From: Candidatus Poribacteria bacterium WGA-3G
GTDB lineage: Bacteria > Poribacteria > WGA-4E > WGA-3G
Assembly (NCBI GenBank): GCA_000406005.1
Contig: ASZN01000024.1
Location: forward strand, 27,325-69,130
Length of the DNA: 41,806 bases
Direction: 5' to 3'
Of the stretch, positions 33,344 through 40,763 are shown piece after piece. Within the stretch, counting starts at the first letter, position 1, and each line of letters starts with the position of its first letter. Below the pieces are notes generated by a model, which searched no databases, was not told where the DNA came from, and saw only the letters and a list, made by a program, of their open reading frames with translations. Made by a program: the position numbers and the translations under genes.

Positions 33344-34066
33344 CTATTTCACGGATTTGAGGTGTGCCCAAGTTGTGGCGAGTTTACTTTTGGCATCAAC
33401 CGGCAATGAGGGACCGTCAGGCCCGTAAACGATAACATCGTCATAATTTGCAACCGTCGCCCATGTTGCGAGTCCGATTCTACCGACACCGTTTTCAGTG
33501 TCATCGTCCACTGACGCGACTTCCTCATCGTCAAGGATGACCGTGTAGCTGCCGGGTTTATTGACGATTTTGATGTTGTACCACTCATCATCTTCTATAG
33601 AGTGGTTGCTATGGGCACCGGCTTTTCCGCCCCACGATTCAACCTGTGAGCGTGTGTTTCCCCAACCGCCGAGGTTCCACCAGTACTCTAATGAAGGTTT
33701 AAGTTTCGCCATGCGTGGTGGATGGTCTTCGAGTGCTTGATTACGGGGTTGCATCAAACCTTGGCACCGGAACATAATCAGGAAACCTTCGGCACCGCTG
33801 ACCTTACTCCCTCTGACTTCAAAGGTATAATCGTTCCACGTATCATCCCAGAATTCATCAGCGACGACGCTCATGCAGTTGACTGAATTTTGGAGTTGAT
33901 GGTATTCATCATTTTTGAATTCCCATTCTCCAAAGAGCGGCACCCATTTATCTTCAGATGCCTTTGGATCATCAAAATTGTCTTCAAAATAGGTTTGTGC
34001 TGTCGCGATCGCAGCAATACCGAGCGTAATGCCACAGATAGCGATGAACAATTTACCTCTGTTCAT
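33344..34066 (-). CDS. Secreted jelly-roll (DUF1080/LamG-like) protein with C-terminal motif
   Basis: A 240-residue protein with a signal peptide (MNRGKLFIAICGITLGIAAIATAQ, cut after the Ala-rich end). The mature part begins TYFEDNFDDP and continues KWVPLFGEWEFKNDEYHQ, the opening of DUF1080/LamG-type concanavalin-like folds; GRIGLATWATVANYDDVIVYG is the closing strand. Such domains often bind or cleave sugars, but I see no catalytic signature. The last 20 residues, LPVDAKSKLATTWAHLKSVK, closely match the tail of the secreted protein at 40764-41615. Start ATG at 34066 has AGGAGG. Between it and the restriction island lie 43-bp tandem repeats. Confidence 0.8.
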   Translation of the reverse strand: MNRGKLFIAICGITLGIAAIATAQTYFEDNFDDPKASEDKWVPLFGEWEFKNDEYHQLQNSVNCMSVVADEFWDDTWNDYTFEVRGSKVSGAEGFLIMFRCQGLMQPRNQALEDHPPRMAKLKPSLEYWWNLGGWGNTRSQVESWGGKAGAHSNHSIEDDEWYNIKIVNKPGSYTVILDDEEVASVDDDTENGVGRIGLATWATVANYDDVIVYGPDGPSLPVDAKSKLATTWAHLKSVK

Positions 34067-34095
34067 AATAGAATCCTCCTATTACTTGTATTCAT

Positions 34096-34190
34096 GTAGC
34101 ATAGCCTGTTAGGCTGTGCTTGTCTTGTGCCTTCTTGCGTAGCATAGCCTGTTAGGCTGTGCCTGTCTTGTGCCTTCTTGCGTAGCATAG
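34096..34190. repeat. 43-bp tandem direct repeats with internal hairpins
   Basis: Units at 34096-34138 and 34139-34181 differ by one base (TGTGCTTG versus TGTGCCTG), and a third partial unit starts at 34182. Each holds the hairpin GCATAGCCT-GTT-AGGCTGTGC (one mismatch); the third unit continues into a different hairpin, GCATAGG...CCTATGC, up to about 34209. The array lies between the last MutH-like gene and the secreted jelly-roll gene. Confidence 0.85.
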
Positions 34191-34261
34191 GAAACCGTTA
34201 GCCTATGCATATATAACTTGTTAGCTTATACGTTTCCTATTCTATATACTCCCAAGTTCCA

Positions 34262-34891
34262 TTACTCTTCTTGGGAGAACAAGGGTAAAACGAATTCGTT
34301 AAGGAAAGGTTTCCTTGCATAAAAAGCCCTTGAGGTACTTCCATGTCCACGCCCTTTTGTTCTGGGTTGAATGTATTTACCCATTTCGCTCTTAAGAGCA
34401 GAGAATCCTCGCGTGCGAATTGTTCCTCTAACCAAATCATAATCAGCTTTTATCTGATTATATATCTCAGGATCATCTAATAAATCGAAAGTTGTAACGC
34501 CATAAAAAATTGATCTTTCCTCTTGTGTGCTTTCCCAAATTCTTGCCCCTATGACAACTCGTTTTAGCTTGGCGAGTAAATGACTGTCTTCAAAATCAGT
34601 CTGTCTAACCTTATCAGGATTGATCATTGTTACCGCCATTGTCTCTTTAAATCTCAACCCTCGCCTTTTCTGGTTTTCTAATGAAACCAGCTTTAATTCC
34701 CATGATCCAGCGTTAGGTCTTCGAGACGAATTGATCCCTAAACCCAAATGTTTTTCAAGCACATGACCAGCCCAACCTTTATTTTTTCCACCACTGTCTG
34801 TAAATACAGTGACTTTATACGCATCAGCAAGTTCTCTTAAATCTTTATTTATAAGATTTGATAATTTCTGGATTGCGGCTTCTCTTTCCAT
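34262..34891 (-). CDS. MutH-like type II restriction endonuclease, third paralogue
   Basis: A 209-residue protein aligning with E. coli MutH over its full length: KNKGWAGHVLEKHLGLG (MutH RDKGW..LLE..LGA), PNAGSWELKLVSL (MutH QDF...VELKT), FEDSHLLAKLKRVVI (MutH WETSHVRHKLKRVL), YIQPRTKGRGHGSTSRAFYA (MutH YLQIRPKA...LPRGFYL). The PD-(D/E)XK residues E46, E65 and K67 are kept, but the position of MutH D70 is N60. This copy is closer to the first paralogue (35736-36365) than to the middle one. It would cut unmodified target DNA, with the methyltransferase of the same operon protecting the host. Alternative family: MvaI/BcnI, which has a related fold. Confidence 0.82.
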   Translation of the reverse strand: MEREAAIQKLSNLINKDLRELADAYKVTVFTDSGGKNKGWAGHVLEKHLGLGINSSRRPNAGSWELKLVSLENQKRRGLRFKETMAVTMINPDKVRQTDFEDSHLLAKLKRVVIGARIWESTQEERSIFYGVTTFDLLDDPEIYNQIKADYDLVRGTIRTRGFSALKSEMGKYIQPRTKGRGHGSTSRAFYARKPFLNEFVLPLFSQEE

Positions 34892-34984
34892 TATAAAACT
34901 CTTTTTGATGTGGCTTCATTCCTTTTAGTAAAGTGAAATTGTCAGGCGTTAGCCCCCTATTTACAAATAGTTCAATATACCCTG

Positions 34985-35611
34985 TTAGTTACCCTCCTGA
35001 GATAATGCTGGAAAAATGAATTTTTCGAGAAAAGATTTTCTGGCATAAAAGGCTCGCGAAGTACTTCCATGCCCCGTACCTTTTGTTCTGGGTTGAATGT
35101 ATACACCCATTCTCCCGGTAAGCGCAGAAAACCCATCTGTCAGAATTGTTTCTCTGACTAAGTCATAATCTGCCTTCACTTGATTGTAGACTTCTGGATC
35201 ATCTAAATCAAAAGTTGTTACACAATATAAAATTGATCTTTCTTCTTCTTGACTTTCCCAAATTCTCGCTGCTACAACCATCTTTCTCAATTTGGTTAGC
35301 AAATGGCTATCTTCAAAATTAGTTCTTTCAACGTTATAGGGATCGATCATTGTTACTGCCATTGTTTCTTTAATTCTCAACTCTCCATTCTTTAGATGTT
35401 TCAACGGAACTGTTTTTAGCTCCCACGCCCCGAAGTTAGGTGCTTGAGCCGAATTAATAGGCAAATCTAAATGTCTTTCAAGTACATGTCCTGCCCAGCC
35501 TTTATTTTTCTTTTCACCCTTAAATACAGTGACTTCATATTCACTAGCTAACTCTCGAAGGTCTTGACCAGCAATCGTTGATAATTTTTCAACTGCTTTT
35601 TGTCTTTCCAT
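34985..35611 (-). CDS. MutH-like type II restriction endonuclease, second paralogue
   Basis: A 208-residue protein, the most MutH-like of the three around the active site: KNKGWAGHVLERHLDL, PNFGAWELKTVPL and FEDSHLLTKLRKMVV. E45, E64 and K66 match MutH E56, E77 and K79; N59 stands where MutH has D70. The C-terminal YIQPRTKGTGHGSTSRAFYA is shared with both neighbours. The divergence from the other two is spread over the whole length, so this is an old duplication, not a recent copy. Start ATG at 35611 with AGGAGA 6 nt upstream. Gaps of 93 and 124 nt separate it from its neighbours. Confidence 0.82.
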   Translation of the reverse strand: MERQKAVEKLSTIAGQDLRELASEYEVTVFKGEKKNKGWAGHVLERHLDLPINSAQAPNFGAWELKTVPLKHLKNGELRIKETMAVTMIDPYNVERTNFEDSHLLTKLRKMVVAARIWESQEEERSILYCVTTFDLDDPEVYNQVKADYDLVRETILTDGFSALTGRMGVYIQPRTKGTGHGSTSRAFYARKSFLEKFIFPALSQEGN

Positions 35612-35735
35612 AACTTTCTCCTATTATTGATTGTTGTTTGAGCTGTCTTGAAATAATTTATAGCACGAAAGTGGGACCTCCAGACATTCTTTCATCACAC
35701 GTGTCACACCGAAATGAAGCCATGTGATCAACTCC

Positions 35736-36365
35736 TCATTCCTCTTGAGATAACAAGGGCAAGACGAATTTTTTCAGGAAAGATGCCCTAGCATAAAAAG
35801 CCCTTGAGGTACTTCCATGCCCGGTCCCCTTTGTTTTAGGCTGGATATATTTACCCATTCCGCTATTAAGAGTAGAAAATCCTTGCGAGCGAATTGTTTC
35901 TTTAACCAAATTATAATCATCTTTTATCTGATTATAAACTTCAAGATCGTCTAATAGATCGAAAGTCGTAACACCATAAAAAATTGATTTTTCCTCTTGT
36001 GTACTCTCCCAAATTCTTGCCCCTATGACAACATGTTTTAATTTTGCAAGCAAATGACTGTTTTCAAAATCTGTCTGTCTAACATTATTAGGATTCAACT
36101 GTGTTACTTGCATTGGCTCTTTAACTGTCAGTTCTTTGCTTTTCAGATACCGTAGAGAGATCAACTTTAATTCCCATGATCCAGCATTAGGGGATTGAGA
36201 CGAATTGATGGGTAAACCTAAATATTTTTCAAGTACATGTCCTGCCCAACCTTTATTTGTTCCTCCTCTGCCTGTAAATACGGTAACTTCATACACGTCA
36301 GCAAGTTCTCGAAGATTTCGACCTTTAATTTCTGATAGTCTCCGAATCGCTTCTTGTCTCTCCAT
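35736..36365 (-). CDS. MutH-like type II restriction endonuclease, first paralogue
   Basis: A 209-residue protein from the ATG at 36365, chosen because AGGGG lies just upstream and because both paralogues start with the same MER motif; an upstream ATG at 36383 would overlap the methyltransferase. Motifs: TNKGWAGHVLEKYLGLP, PNAGSWELKLISL with N60, E65 and K67, FENSHLLAKLKHVVI, YIQPKTKGTGHGSTSRAFYA. It lies 8 nt behind the methyltransferase stop, so the two should be translated from one mRNA, the usual arrangement of a restriction-modification pair. Confidence 0.82.
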   Translation of the reverse strand: MERQEAIRRLSEIKGRNLRELADVYEVTVFTGRGGTNKGWAGHVLEKYLGLPINSSQSPNAGSWELKLISLRYLKSKELTVKEPMQVTQLNPNNVRQTDFENSHLLAKLKHVVIGARIWESTQEEKSIFYGVTTFDLLDDLEVYNQIKDDYNLVKETIRSQGFSTLNSGMGKYIQPKTKGTGHGSTSRAFYARASFLKKFVLPLLSQEE

Positions 36366-36373
36366 AGTTTCCC

Positions 36374-37534
36374 CTATTGCCAATCGTTTTCTGATTCATC
36401 CTCAAATAACGTATTGGATAACTCCTCAATCCTCTGTTGAGCAATCTGATTATATGTTTCTTCTTTCTCAATCATTATCCATCTCCGATTGTGCTGTTCA
36501 GCGACAACTGCTGTAGTCCCTGTTCCGGAGAATGGATCAAGAATGAGATCGTCTTCATTCGTTCCAGCCAAAATAAGCCGATTAATGACCGCCGAAGGTT
36601 TTTGGGATGGGTGTTTCCCATATTTCCGCTCTGATGGTTTAGTAAGCGGAATTTCCCACATGTTTCGCATTTGCTTGTTATTGTTCATTGCCTTCATCGC
36701 TTCATAATTGAAAGTCCAATTTTTAGCCTTTTTACTTTCATTGTTGACTGCCCAAATAACAAATTCGGTAGACTCAGTAAACATTCGACAGGTGATATTA
36801 GGTTGGGCGTTCGGCTTATACCAGACAATTTGGCTAATAATCCGTCTGTTGAATAAACTTTGAAGAATAAAACCAATTGTAAAAATACAGTGAAAAGACC
36901 CAAAAACAAAGAAATTCCCGTTCGTTTTTAACAACCTCAAAACCTCGGTAATCCAATCAACCGTGAACTGGAAATAATCGTCCTGTGCAAAAATATCCCA
37001 CTGTTCTTGCATCGTGACATGTGAACTAAACGCCCAACCTAAGCCTTTTTTTCTTGACATATTAAACGGGGGATCTGTGATACAACAATCAAAAACCCCA
37101 TCAGGGAAAGAGCGCATAATTTTTATGCAGTCCCCTGATACAATTTGATTGATCGGGAGTTCCTCAATTGTTCGGGCAAAAAGAGTTGGTGAATATCCAA
37201 TACTGCCAGAAGACGCATCACGTATTTCACTCTCTGCTATTTTGGGTGATATTTGGGTGCTTTTCAGTGGATGGATTCCTGTTAGAAGATATTCTATCAG
37301 TTGAGTCTTCTTCAACGATGAATATCCTTTTAACCCACGTTTCTTGAGTTCTTCTCTTAACTCCTTTACGCGCATCTTGGAGCAATTCGCCTGATTAATA
37401 GTGCCGTTTAGTGGGCGGATTCCAGTTGAAAGATACTCTATCAGTTGGGTCTTCTTCAACGATGAATATCCTTTTAACCCACGTTTCTTGAGTTCTGCCT
37501 TTAACTCTTTGTTTGTCATTTGTTGATAGTTCAT
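36374..37534 (-). CDS. Beta-class adenine DNA methyltransferase (M.DpnA-like) with two N-terminal SAP-like repeats
   Basis: A 386-residue protein. Residues 1-90 hold two nearly identical 48-residue units, each with KKRGLKGYSSLKKTQ, resembling SAP/HeH DNA-binding helices. The methyltransferase is in beta order: motif IV TDPPFNM (153-159) comes first, then the target-recognition part with WYKPNAQPNITCRMFTEST, HPSQKP (308-313), and the SAM-binding motif I DPFSGTGTT (333-341). DPPF points to N6-adenine. The sequence around NITCRMFTEST and the KAKNW..NYEAMKAMN..KQMRNMW segment is close to what I recall of M.DpnA, a GATC enzyme. It is the first gene of the island, followed by three MutH-like genes. 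GGAGG is 14 nt before the ATG. Confidence 0.9.
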   Translation of the reverse strand: MNYQQMTNKELKAELKKRGLKGYSSLKKTQLIEYLSTGIRPLNGTINQANCSKMRVKELREELKKRGLKGYSSLKKTQLIEYLLTGIHPLKSTQISPKIAESEIRDASSGSIGYSPTLFARTIEELPINQIVSGDCIKIMRSFPDGVFDCCITDPPFNMSRKKGLGWAFSSHVTMQEQWDIFAQDDYFQFTVDWITEVLRLLKTNGNFFVFGSFHCIFTIGFILQSLFNRRIISQIVWYKPNAQPNITCRMFTESTEFVIWAVNNESKKAKNWTFNYEAMKAMNNNKQMRNMWEIPLTKPSERKYGKHPSQKPSAVINRLILAGTNEDDLILDPFSGTGTTAVVAEQHNRRWIMIEKEETYNQIAQQRIEELSNTLFEDESENDWQ

Positions 37535-37615
37535 TGTGTGGGTATATTCCTCCAGGTTTTTTGTTGAACCGTTACTGAAGCCTGCGTTAAAAAAGCAACG
37601 TTATAGCATAGGCAA

Positions 37616-37694
37616 TATAAACATGCCGCCCTTACAGGGCTGAATCGCTATTTATAACGTCTTTCTATAAACATACCGTCCCTACGGGACTAAA
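37616..37694. repeat. Two REP-like palindromic repeats upstream of the methyltransferase gene
   Basis: Copies at 37616-37644 and 37666-37694, of the form TATAAACATRCCGYCCYTAC followed by RGGRCTRAA. Each contains a short perfect palindrome: GCCC-TTACA-GGGC and GTCCC-TAC-GGGAC. They lie between the methyltransferase and the DUF1549 gene. Confidence 0.75.
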
Positions 37695-37750
37695 GAAGAT
37701 TTTGAAGTTTTCAATATTTCCGCGTAGAGTCCGGTTCGATTAGAAAACCG

Positions 37751-37782
37751 AACCAACCGTCCCGGTACCGAGGCGGTTGGTT
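37751..37782 (-). terminator. Probable intrinsic terminator of the DUF1549/DUF1553 gene
   Basis: Arms AACCAACCG (37751-37759) and CGGTTGGTT (37774-37782) pair perfectly around a 14-nt loop with the palindrome GGTACC. An outer pair, AGAAAACC/GGTTTTCT, continues it after a 5-nt bulge. It lies about 45 nt past the DUF1549 stop; on the minus strand the hairpin is followed by CGGTTTTC. Confidence 0.5.
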
Positions 37783-37827
37783 TTCTAAAATTGACGCTTA
37801 TAGCTATCAATTGTAGAGGCACCACAA

Positions 37828-39480
37828 TTAATGATTAAGCGAAAATTCGGCTGAGTTTAATAAGACCCAATAGATATCCTCGTAAGCCAAATCTTTGTTG
37901 CGATAGAGGCTACGTTCCAGATAGCGTTGGAAATAGGTTTTCTCTTGCGCAGTCGGGAGCCGTGAGAGGATGTTGAGATAGAAATACTCTATGCGATCAA
38001 TGGGTTCACGCCATTTTTGTAAGACGTAATTGACGAAACTACCGCGCTCAGCATGACTGGCACTGCCGTTTACCATATCGCCATTAATCATCATGAGTGC
38101 CTGTGGAATGGTGCCATTGAAAGCCTCGATCTCTTCCATCTCACCGTTATCGAGTAAGAAAAGGAACCTGTTGAGATGATCCCGTTTTCTCCGTTCAAGG
38201 TCTCGTAGCATACCGATACGATCCTCGCCACCTTGTCTATTATTACCTTTCATCTTGACCTGCTGAAGGCGTTCAAACCCGGTCGCTTGCAGTAGCGAGT
38301 AGAAGAACTGCTCAGCACTTAGCGGTTTCACATAAGCGTGTGAGTAATAGAATTCGTCGTCTTTATTACTCTCGTTTGTTTTAGAGGTCCGTTGATAAGT
38401 TTCCGAGTTAAGGATCGTCCGCATCAAGTGCTGTAAATCGTAATCGTGGATGACGAAATCATTTGCGATCCAGTCCAACAATTCCGGGTTGGTGGGCGGA
38501 TTTTCTTCACCAAAACCGTCAATAGGTTCAACAAAAGCGCGTCCCATGAAATGTTTCCAGATACGGTTGACGATTGCGCGGCTAAAATAGGGATTCGATT
38601 TGTCGGTCATCCACTGTGCAAGTGCTTCGCGCTTCTGGGTGAGCGAACCTTCATATTCCGCACCGCCCAAGAAACGTGGGGCGACCTCTTCATCGAGTCT
38701 TTCTACGTGAAGTGTTCTTTGTGGCTTATCGGTAATCAGGTAATTTTCCATCCGTTTCTCATCACCGATCATATCCACTGTCTCGATATATCCCTTCTCC
38801 CGACTATTAATCCCAGCGAAAAAAGAGGCGATACCGTAGAAATCCTTTTGGCTCCAAACCTCTGTCTTATGATCGTGGCATTCGGCGCACTGCATAGGCA
38901 GCCCTAAGAAAAGCCGTGAACTGTGCGACGTGAGAACAGCAGGGGAGCGATCATAACGCATCACGTAGTTTCCGGCACCGTTATCCTTGAGTTCGCCATT
39001 CGCTGTGATGAGTTCCTGCACGAACTGATTATAGGGCATATTTTTCGTTAATGCGCCGTTCACCCAAGATGCCAGTCCGACGCGCCGGTCATCACGATCA
39101 TCGCGTCTACCGATTAACCAGTTCACCCACAAACCGCTCCAATAGTTAATATATGCTTCACTTCCGAGCAGCTGATCAATTTTTTTCTGGCGTTTGGTTG
39201 CGGAACCGTCTTTGAGGAAATTTAAGACCTCTTCAGGTGTAGGAATCGTTCCTGTCAAATCGAGGTGAACGCGACGCAAAAACTCGGTGTCTTCTGATAG
39301 GCCCGAGGGTTGGATACCTTTTGTGTTCAACACGGCGTTGATGTGCCGGTCGAGGTGTTTCGTACTTGACGACACTTGTCGCGTAGGTGTGACCGTAACT
39401 TCAGCGCAGTTCAGTGTCAAGAACGCAAAAGCAAACAAGATAATTAAAGAACGTGTGGTTATTCCAAAAGACATTTTCAC
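37828..39480 (-). CDS. DUF1549/DUF1553 (PSCyt2/PSD1) lipoprotein
   Basis: A 550-residue protein. The GTG at 39480 has AAGGAGG 6 nt upstream. The N-terminal signal ends in the lipobox FLTLNC (C25). Residues ~43-230 are DUF1549 (HLDRHINAVLNTKGIQP, RRVHLDLTGTIPTPEEV), with a CxxCH motif C198/C201/H202 in MQCAECHDHKTEVW that may bind heme or a metal. Residues ~280-545 are DUF1553 (RAIVNRIWKHFMGRAFVEP, DYDLQHLMRTILNSETYQRT). The family is frequent in Planctomycetes and related phyla and is usually followed by a DUF1501 gene; here the restriction island follows instead. Role unknown. Confidence 0.88.
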   Translation of the reverse strand: MKMSFGITTRSLIILFAFAFLTLNCAEVTVTPTRQVSSSTKHLDRHINAVLNTKGIQPSGLSEDTEFLRRVHLDLTGTIPTPEEVLNFLKDGSATKRQKKIDQLLGSEAYINYWSGLWVNWLIGRRDDRDDRRVGLASWVNGALTKNMPYNQFVQELITANGELKDNGAGNYVMRYDRSPAVLTSHSSRLFLGLPMQCAECHDHKTEVWSQKDFYGIASFFAGINSREKGYIETVDMIGDEKRMENYLITDKPQRTLHVERLDEEVAPRFLGGAEYEGSLTQKREALAQWMTDKSNPYFSRAIVNRIWKHFMGRAFVEPIDGFGEENPPTNPELLDWIANDFVIHDYDLQHLMRTILNSETYQRTSKTNESNKDDEFYYSHAYVKPLSAEQFFYSLLQATGFERLQQVKMKGNNRQGGEDRIGMLRDLERRKRDHLNRFLFLLDNGEMEEIEAFNGTIPQALMMINGDMVNGSASHAERGSFVNYVLQKWREPIDRIEYFYLNILSRLPTAQEKTYFQRYLERSLYRNKDLAYEDIYWVLLNSAEFSLNH

Positions 39481-39579
39481 GGCGAGCCTCCTTGGATCAC
39501 AGTTTCGGTTTATACAATCTGTTTAAAAGTCTAATCTATTTTTTTCGATGTGTCAAGGAAAAGTGTCGGAAAACGGTTG

Positions 39580-40632
39580 TTACCCCCAGCGAACGCCAGT
39601 CGGAATAATGCCGACATCTTCGCCTCGGTTCATCGCTTCAGCGGCATCAAGGATACTTGCCAGGTCGTGTTGGGGTTCATAGTCCAATAGCGTCTTGATT
39701 TTGCTCAAATCGAATTCGAAGTATAGCGGTTGCGGGAGTTTGACATCCACAGAATCCATCTCGTAGCGTTCAGATAGGTATGGGATGACCTCTTCATGTT
39801 TGAAAACGCCGTTTCCGCCGAGCGTGAATTCTTCACCGACGGCAGCATCCTTCTCTATCCCTAAAACCAATCCCTGCACGATATCGCGTATATCGGTAAA
39901 ATGCTCTTTATAGGGGCGTCCGTCGAGGTTGCGTTTGAGGATGAACTTCTCTTGTCCGTTCCAGAGTCGCTTGACAGTCTCAGCGGTCTCTAATTCAGTC
40001 GGATCGTCGCCTTTATAGTTCTTATATCGGTTATAAATGTTACTAAAAACGAACTGCTTTGGTAACCCGTCTTCGTTGAGGAATTCGCTCGGTTCGATGA
40101 CAGTCGTGAAACGGAAAACCGTGGAAGGCACGCCGTATTGATGGTGGTAGGTCATACACAATTCCTCGCCGATCCACTTGGTAAGGAAATACGGCATGTG
40201 ATGGTATTTAGCGACCCTATCTTCGGTGACGGGTTCATCGAAAATCCGTCCTTTCTCGGTCAGTTCCCAATAAATCGCTTCCGTACACGCATAGACGAGG
40301 CGATGAATATTCGGATTGAACTCACGGATGCACTCCAAGATATTGAGCGTTCCCATCCCGTTGATCGCCAAGTATTGACGGTTATCAAATGGACCGCCGA
40401 AGGCGGCGGCGATGTGATAGATGGCATCCACGCCTTCAACGGCTTTTTTTACCTCCTCGTATTCGCGGAGATCGCCGAGGACGGTTTCGACGCGTTCCGC
40501 ACCGTCCCATCTTCCGACACGATTAACATCACCGGGATAGACGAAACTCCGGATATCGTGTCCTTTTTCCAGCAGATTTTTGACAAGATTGGATCCGATG
40601 CGACCTGTGCCGCCTGTAACTAAAATTTTCAT
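39580..40632 (-). CDS. Extended SDR / NAD-dependent epimerase-dehydratase family protein
   Basis: A 350-residue Rossmann enzyme. The coenzyme motif is VTGGTGRIGSNLVKNLL (GxxGxxG, from ~5), with D63-type GDLREYEEV and the active-site YFLTK (YxxxK) in HMPYFLTKWIGEELC. Sugar-nucleotide epimerases and dehydratases have this layout, but the C-terminal substrate domain does not let me name the substrate. GGAGG is 7 nt before the ATG at 40632. The DUF1549 gene follows after 99 nt in the same direction. Confidence 0.88.
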   Translation of the reverse strand: MKILVTGGTGRIGSNLVKNLLEKGHDIRSFVYPGDVNRVGRWDGAERVETVLGDLREYEEVKKAVEGVDAIYHIAAAFGGPFDNRQYLAINGMGTLNILECIREFNPNIHRLVYACTEAIYWELTEKGRIFDEPVTEDRVAKYHHMPYFLTKWIGEELCMTYHHQYGVPSTVFRFTTVIEPSEFLNEDGLPKQFVFSNIYNRYKNYKGDDPTELETAETVKRLWNGQEKFILKRNLDGRPYKEHFTDIRDIVQGLVLGIEKDAAVGEEFTLGGNGVFKHEEVIPYLSERYEMDSVDVKLPQPLYFEFDLSKIKTLLDYEPQHDLASILDAAEAMNRGEDVGIIPTGVRWG

Positions 40633-40654
40633 TAATTTCCTCCAAAAAACGACA

Positions 40655-40696
40655 AAATATAAAAGAAGGGCTACACTTTCGGTAGGTGCAGCCCTT
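40655..40696 (-). terminator. Intrinsic terminator of the secreted-protein gene
   Basis: On the minus strand AAGGGCTGCAC pairs with GTGTAGCCCTT (11 bp with one G-U, 9-nt loop, 40666-40696), followed by CTTTTATATTTT. It lies 68 nt after the stop at 40764 and just ahead of the SDR gene. Confidence 0.7.
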
Positions 40697-40763
40697 GTTT
40701 AGGGTTATTTTCGCCGAATTGCAAACGATGTTGCGTCACTCACAACTCAACGATAGCAGTCTG

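Noticed and set aside
34096..34190. CRISPR array at the 43-bp repeats
   Set aside because: The units abut directly without unique spacers, number only two and a part, and no cas genes are present.
34262..36365. MvaI/BcnI family as the first choice for the three nucleases
   Set aside because: The fold is related, but the KGW..LE, WELK, SHLLxKLK and YIQPRTKG...RAFYA blocks follow E. coli MutH in order and spacing along the full length, so MutH-like is the better description. MvaI/BcnI remains a possible neighbouring family.
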